DNA from: Parvularcula sp039822105
GTDB lineage: Bacteria > Pseudomonadota > Alphaproteobacteria > Caulobacterales > Parvularculaceae
Length of the DNA stretch: 64,000 nucleotides
Direction: 5' to 3'
Assembly: GCA_039822105.1 (NCBI GenBank)
Contig: JBCBMW010000006.1
Location: 112,519-176,518, forward strand
Of this stretch, positions 60,527-64,000 are shown piece after piece; the stretch's first letter is position 1, and each line of letters starts with the position of its first letter. The position numbers and the translations under genes were made by a program. The notes beneath the pieces were generated by a model. That model searched no databases. It saw nothing but the letters and a program-made list of their open reading frames with translations, and had not been told where the DNA came from.

Positions 60527-61299
60527 CGCCCAGGGTCGTCATAGATATCGACGCCCTCGGATCGTTTCAGTGCGCCCACGACGCGGTAGGTCACTGGTGT
60601 CAGGATCGCCTCCCACGCCACTTTCAGAAGATAGTTCGTGATCATCACGTTGATCACCAGGCTGACCTCCCACACGCCGAGAAAGGCGAGGGGGTAGAAG
60701 ATCAAGCTATCCACCGCCTGGCCCACGGCTGTTGATCCGATCGTCCGTTGCCAGAGGGGTGAATTCTCAATCCGCGCTTTCATCCGCGCCATGACTTGAG
60801 CGTTGGCGATCTCGCCAGCAAAAAGCGCGACGAGGGACGCAAGCACGATACGCGGTGCCTGACCAAAGTTTGCGGCAAAGGCCTCTTGGCGCGTGACCCC
60901 GCCAAGGTCGCTGTTCCAGCTGCCATCGGGCGGCATCGCAGTGATCACACCCGCCATCACTGCCGCAAAAAGTGCGGCGCCCGTCGCCGCCATGATCGCC
61001 CTTCGCGCCTTTTTGTATCCATAAACCTCCGTCAGGACATCGCCCAGGACGTAGGAGAGGGGGAAGAACAACACCCCGGCGCCGAAGGCGAACCCGCCGA
61101 CATCAGCAACCTTCCCTGCACCGATGATATTGGAGCAGACAACGATCACGCACGTGGCCGCGAGCAGGAGGTCGTAGTGCTTGAATTGTACCTGATCGAC
61201 GCTCTCACCACGGATGGTTTCGATGGCGCCGGTCGCTGGTGTCGGGGAGGAGGCCTGATCCAAAACAACTGATCCTTCGTCACGAACGAAAATGCGCAT
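60523..61299 (-). CDS. Queuosine precursor transporter (YhhQ/QPTR family)
   Basis: A 258-residue protein with six or seven helices. The family block LLAATCVIVVCSNIIGAGKV, FFPLSYVLGDVLTEVYGYKKARRAI and the later FAGEIANAQVMARMK, IGSTAVGQAVDSLIFYPLAF match YhhQ/VUT (COG1738). Members import queuine or preQ0/preQ1 bases for tRNA modification. About 30 extra residues precede the family core, so the true start may be the GTG or ATG nearer 61200. It is divergent from proC by 66 bp. Confidence 0.88.
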   Translation of the reverse strand: MRIFVRDEGSVVLDQASSPTPATGAIETIRGESVDQVQFKHYDLLLAATCVIVVCSNIIGAGKVADVGGFAFGAGVLFFPLSYVLGDVLTEVYGYKKARRAIMAATGAALFAAVMAGVITAMPPDGSWNSDLGGVTRQEAFAANFGQAPRIVLASLVALFAGEIANAQVMARMKARIENSPLWQRTIGSTAVGQAVDSLIFYPLAFLGVWEVSLVINVMITNYLLKVAWEAILTPVTYRVVGALKRSEGVDIYDDPGR

Positions 61300-61365
61300 C
61301 CGGTATGGTGCTGATCATCAGCTGAGGGCCTTTTCGCAGCCGCCAGCATTGCCTAGGCGCTGGAA

Positions 61366-62187
61366 ATGACCAAGCCCCTCCGACTGATTCAAATTGGCGC
61401 CGGCTCCATGGGCGGCGCGCTTCTTCGCTCATGGATCGATAGCGGCATCCTCGATCTCGCGGCTTCTGCTGTGGTGGATCCCCGACCCTCGCAAGAGATT
61501 GAGGCGATGATCGCGTCTGCCGGGATGCGCCTCAACCCCAGTGAAGACGCGGGCTATGACGTCTGTGTTCTCGCTGTGAAACCGCAGCAGTTCCCGAACG
61601 TTCTGCCAGGACTTGTTTGGCCGGAGGTGGAGAAGACCCTGTTTGTCTCGATCGCGGCGGGCATCACCGCTGATGAGATTGTGAAGCTTCTGAAGACCAA
61701 CAATCCCTCGCCGCGGGTTCTGCGCACCATGCCGACCTTGCCAGCCAAGGTCCGCCGGGGCGTGACGTTGCTTGCGGCCAATGACGCATTGTCCTCGGAA
61801 GATCGTGAGATCGGCGCGCAGCTCATGGGCGCTGCTGGCGCGGTCCACTGGTGTCACAACGAAGACGAGCTGGACCGTTTCATGGGGGTGACAGGCTGCG
61901 GCCCGGCCTTCCTCTTCCGGGTTGTTGAGGCGCTCGAGGGCGCGGCCAGGGCGCAAGGGGCCAATGCCGACGACGCGCGGGTCCTCGCCGCAGAAACCGT
62001 GGTCGCGGCAGCGCGTCTTCTCGAAACCGATGGCCGGGACGCAAGCGAGCTGCGAACGGCGGTGACGAGCCCAGGCGGGACGACGGCAGCAGGCCTCGAT
62101 GTCCTCAACGACCGGGGCATTGGCGCGATGTTCGAGGATGCGGTTGAGGCCGCCTACGCCAAGGCCAAGGAGCTTGGGCAAGGATAG
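61366..62187 (+). CDS. proC: Pyrroline-5-carboxylate reductase
   Basis: A 273-residue NAD(P)H-dependent reductase completing proline synthesis. The Rossmann motif IGAGSMGGALLRSWI, AVKPQQFPNVLP, SIAAGITADEI, RTMPTLPAKVRRGVTLL and the substrate motif FLFRVVEALEGAA, then TVTSPGGTTAAGLDVL (read as AVTSPGGTTAAGLDVL) are present. Full length. It is the first of a plus-strand run with a histidine phosphatase and xseB. Confidence 0.94.
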   Translation: MTKPLRLIQIGAGSMGGALLRSWIDSGILDLAASAVVDPRPSQEIEAMIASAGMRLNPSEDAGYDVCVLAVKPQQFPNVLPGLVWPEVEKTLFVSIAAGITADEIVKLLKTNNPSPRVLRTMPTLPAKVRRGVTLLAANDALSSEDREIGAQLMGAAGAVHWCHNEDELDRFMGVTGCGPAFLFRVVEALEGAARAQGANADDARVLAAETVVAAARLLETDGRDASELRTAVTSPGGTTAAGLDVLNDRGIGAMFEDAVEAAYAKAKELGQG

Positions 62188-62230
62188 AATGCGCTGGCGG
62201 TGATCGGCGAGCGTCTCTAAGAGCCTCGCG

Positions 62231-62869
62231 ATGACGGGGATGATTGTAACTGCGCGTCACGGGCGCCCAGATGTGGACCGCAGTGTGCGTATCACGGCGC
62301 GGGAATACGGACCGTGGTGGGCCAACTACGACCTTGCTGGGCTGGCGCCGGGTGAGGAGCCGCCCCAAGGCCTCGTTGATATCGCGTCCAACGCCGAGCT
62401 GGTGCTCTCATCAACCTTGCCGCGCGCTATCGAGACCGCCCGCAAAGTGGTGAAGGGCGATCGCGAAGTGCCGCAAGACGCGCTCTTCGTCGAAGCGCCT
62501 TTGCCCCCGCCGCCAGTGCCCGGCGTGTTCAGACTCACCCCCACCACCTGGGGCGTGATCAGCCGCATGTTCTGGTTCTGCGGTTTTGCTCCGCGAGGGG
62601 TGGAGAACCATTGGAGCGCGCAGAAGCGCGTCCGTGAGGCAACGGACCGTTTGATTGCTGAGGCGCAGGGCGGCGGCGACGTCCTTCTCTGTGCCCACGG
62701 CTATTTCAACTGGATGGTCCACCGCCACATCGTCCAACGCGGCTGGGAGCTCGTCGAGCATCAGGGCCGCAACCATTACTGGTCCTACCGGGCCTACAAA
62801 GTGAGGGGCAGCGTTGCGAGCCGATCGCCAAAGCCGCGTCCCTCCACCGAAGGACTTGCCGCCCCATGA
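62231..62869 (+). CDS. Histidine phosphatase family protein
   Basis: A 212-residue phosphoglycerate-mutase-like protein. The catalytic His lies in TARHGRPDVD near the N-terminus, an Arg lies in STLPRAIETARKV and the second His in LLCAHGYFNWM. The Glu after the insert is EAPLPPPP. The substrate is unknown. It overlaps the xseB start by 4 bp (ATGA), so the two genes are coupled, and it lies 43 bp after proC. Confidence 0.88.
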   Translation: MTGMIVTARHGRPDVDRSVRITAREYGPWWANYDLAGLAPGEEPPQGLVDIASNAELVLSSTLPRAIETARKVVKGDREVPQDALFVEAPLPPPPVPGVFRLTPTTWGVISRMFWFCGFAPRGVENHWSAQKRVREATDRLIAEAQGGGDVLLCAHGYFNWMVHRHIVQRGWELVEHQGRNHYWSYRAYKVRGSVASRSPKPRPSTEGLAAP

Positions 62870-63117
62870 GCAAAACCAAAGCCAACGCCGACATCGCCAA
62901 ACTGTCTTTCGAAGACGCGCTCAAAGAGCTGGAAACCATCATCAGCAAGCTTGAGAGCGGCGATGTTGCGCTCGAAGAGTCGATCACCCTCTATGAGCGG
63001 GGCGCAGCCCTCAAGGCCCATTGCGAGACGACCCTCGCCGGCGCCAAAGAGCGGATCGAAAAAATTGTGATCGATCAATCCGGCGCTGCCAAAACCGAGC
63101 CAGCGACATTCGATTGA
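62866..63117 (+). CDS. xseB: Exodeoxyribonuclease VII small subunit
   Basis: An 83-residue helical protein with the XseB signature LSFEDALKELETIISKLESGDVALEESITLYERG (as consecutive parts), followed by a short Lys/Glu-rich tail. It wraps the long XseA coiled coil to make ExoVII, which degrades single-stranded DNA. No xseA lies in the window. In relatives xseB is often followed by ispA and dxs; here a YcxB-type gene follows after 50 bp. Confidence 0.93.
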   Translation: MSKTKANADIAKLSFEDALKELETIISKLESGDVALEESITLYERGAALKAHCETTLAGAKERIEKIVIDQSGAAKTEPATFD

Positions 63118-63167
63118 GTTGACGACACGCGCTGGTTGCGCATCTTGCTCCTGCCGATAGGGGTGGG

Positions 63168-63917
63168 ATGGGCATGCAGGAGCAAACCGCGCGGTCGTCT
63201 TTTGCGATCATGAAGCGCAGCTACGATGGCGGTTATCTTTCGAGCCATCGCGAGCGCTGGGATATCCTCTCTACACAGACGGCTCTCTACAGCAATGAGG
63301 ACCTCTTCGACAACAATGAGATCGAGCGCCGCCGTGAGGCGGTGGCGCGTTTTCTGGCGGCGATCAAGTTCTGGCGTGTCATCTTCTCAGCTGTGATGGC
63401 TCTTTTGCTGGTGGGCGCCGCTTGGCTTTCGATCGGTGATGGCGTGGACGGAGCTTTTCGGCTTTTCCTTGTCGAGGCCTTGCCTGTCGGGCAGTGGGCG
63501 GCCCCGGTTTTGCCATTGATCGCGGTACTGGTGGTTGCGGCGGTGTTCGGCGCGGGTGAGGTTTTGCTCCAGAACCGGTTGCGCGACGCCAGTGAGGAAG
63601 CCGACCACGCCCTCAACATCAAAGAGATTGGTCGCCAGCTCTACCTCAATGCCGGGACCTTACGATTTGCCTTTGGTGATGCTGGCCTGCTGGTCGAAGG
63701 GGACCGGGTGGAGGGCCGACACAAGTGGCGCGACTTCCGCGAGGCGGTGATGATCGGCGGTGAGTTCCAAACCCATATCCGCCTCGTGCTTGAGCACGAC
63801 CGGCGCAACGAGTTCATCATTGTTCCGCGGCGCAAGTTTTTCCCGGGCACCGATGGGGTCTCCTGGCAGACCTTTTTGGAGATGCTCAAACGACATGTTC
63901 AGTCGGTTGGGTTTTAA
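63168..63917 (+). CDS. YcxB-family membrane protein
   Basis: A 249-residue protein with two central helices (about 67-88 and 108-130) and a cytoplasmic C-terminal YcxB-like domain (about 150-245), in which GVEGDRVEGRHKWRDFREAV resembles the family's W-x-x-h pattern (read as LLVEGDRVEGRHKWRDF). The N-terminus has an extra polar segment. The function is unknown. The ATG at 63168 or 63174 could start it; GGGG precedes both. The last 80 bases of the window hold no further gene that can be supported. Confidence 0.7.
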   Translation: MGMQEQTARSSFAIMKRSYDGGYLSSHRERWDILSTQTALYSNEDLFDNNEIERRREAVARFLAAIKFWRVIFSAVMALLLVGAAWLSIGDGVDGAFRLFLVEALPVGQWAAPVLPLIAVLVVAAVFGAGEVLLQNRLRDASEEADHALNIKEIGRQLYLNAGTLRFAFGDAGLLVEGDRVEGRHKWRDFREAVMIGGEFQTHIRLVLEHDRRNEFIIVPRRKFFPGTDGVSWQTFLEMLKRHVQSVGF

Positions 63918-64000
63918 ACCTGTGCTTCTGATGTTGCCTTGCAACATTTTTCATGCCGGGGAGGGCGCTCTAGCTCTTGCCGCGCTGGCCTGATCGCCGT

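Noticed and set aside
63894..63993. Short frame at the right end overlapping the YcxB-type gene
   Set aside because: Only 32 codons, overlapping the 3' end of the YcxB gene, with no features beyond a hydrophobic stretch.
1..64000. CRISPR arrays, rRNA operons and complete insertion sequences
   Set aside because: No regularly spaced repeats, rRNA-like sequence or transposase with terminal inverted repeats was seen on reading the window.

Overview
The window looks like chromosomal DNA of a moderately high-GC alphaproteobacterium. The prs, pgeF, COG1565 methyltransferase, lgt run, the UbiK, YbjN, ProC and XseB genes, the class I PHA synthase and the many TonB-dependent systems fit that class. 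The order is uncertain; Hyphomonadales or Parvularculales are guesses. No rRNA, tRNA, CRISPR array or complete insertion sequence was seen.

Layout. (1) 1-8.8 kb is accessory DNA. It holds a small ribbon-helix-helix protein, a serine resolvase and a tyrosine integrase, and between the recombinases three divergent regulator/target pairs: HxlR with MAPEG, AraC with DUF2306, and LysR with a DoxX-DUF3179 fusion. (2) 9.0-17.7 kb is a polyhydroxyalkanoate and acyl-phosphate cluster: phasin, P-type ATPase, MaoC-phosphotransacetylase fusion, FabI-like reductase and PhaC on the minus strand, with acetate kinase divergent. (3) 17.9-22.9 kb is a tight operon of ExbB, two ExbD, a TonB with an unusual C-terminal extension, and a single protein that looks like an ECF transporter fused as S, A and T parts, whose ATPase part has lost every catalytic motif. 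This is the most unusual system here. (4) 23.5-30.2 kb is a large RHS-repeat polymorphic toxin with a one-base frameshift near its 5' end, an AT-rich overlapping immunity candidate and two small AT-rich membrane ORFs. (5) 30.4-34.5 kb pairs a DUF2946 protein and a siderophore-type TonB receptor with a Tat-exported DJ-1/PfpI protein. (6) 34.6-39.2 kb is an iron-uptake operon (TonB receptor, DUF3325, small membrane protein, PepSY reductase) behind a Fur-box-like sequence. (7) 39.2-42.5 kb holds a TyrA-like dehydrogenase and a zinc module: Zur, a 19-bp palindrome, a CobW GTPase and DUF1826. (8) 42.5-64 kb is mostly housekeeping: a TPR sulfotransferase, RluA-type pseudouridine synthase, GST, TrhO, an S24-like regulator, Uup-type ABC-F, Prs, PgeF, Lgt, a PLP decarboxylase, UbiK, a DUF1800/DUF1501 pair, YbjN, a queuosine-precursor transporter, ProC, a histidine phosphatase, XseB and a YcxB protein.

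The genes form several metal and nutrient uptake units that need the outer membrane: two TonB receptors, one dedicated TonB-ExbBD set, Fur-type and Zur-type sites, and a zinc GTPase. These sit beside a carbon-storage and acetyl-phosphate unit and a contact-competition toxin locus. All functional names rest on reading motifs by eye; no database search was possible.
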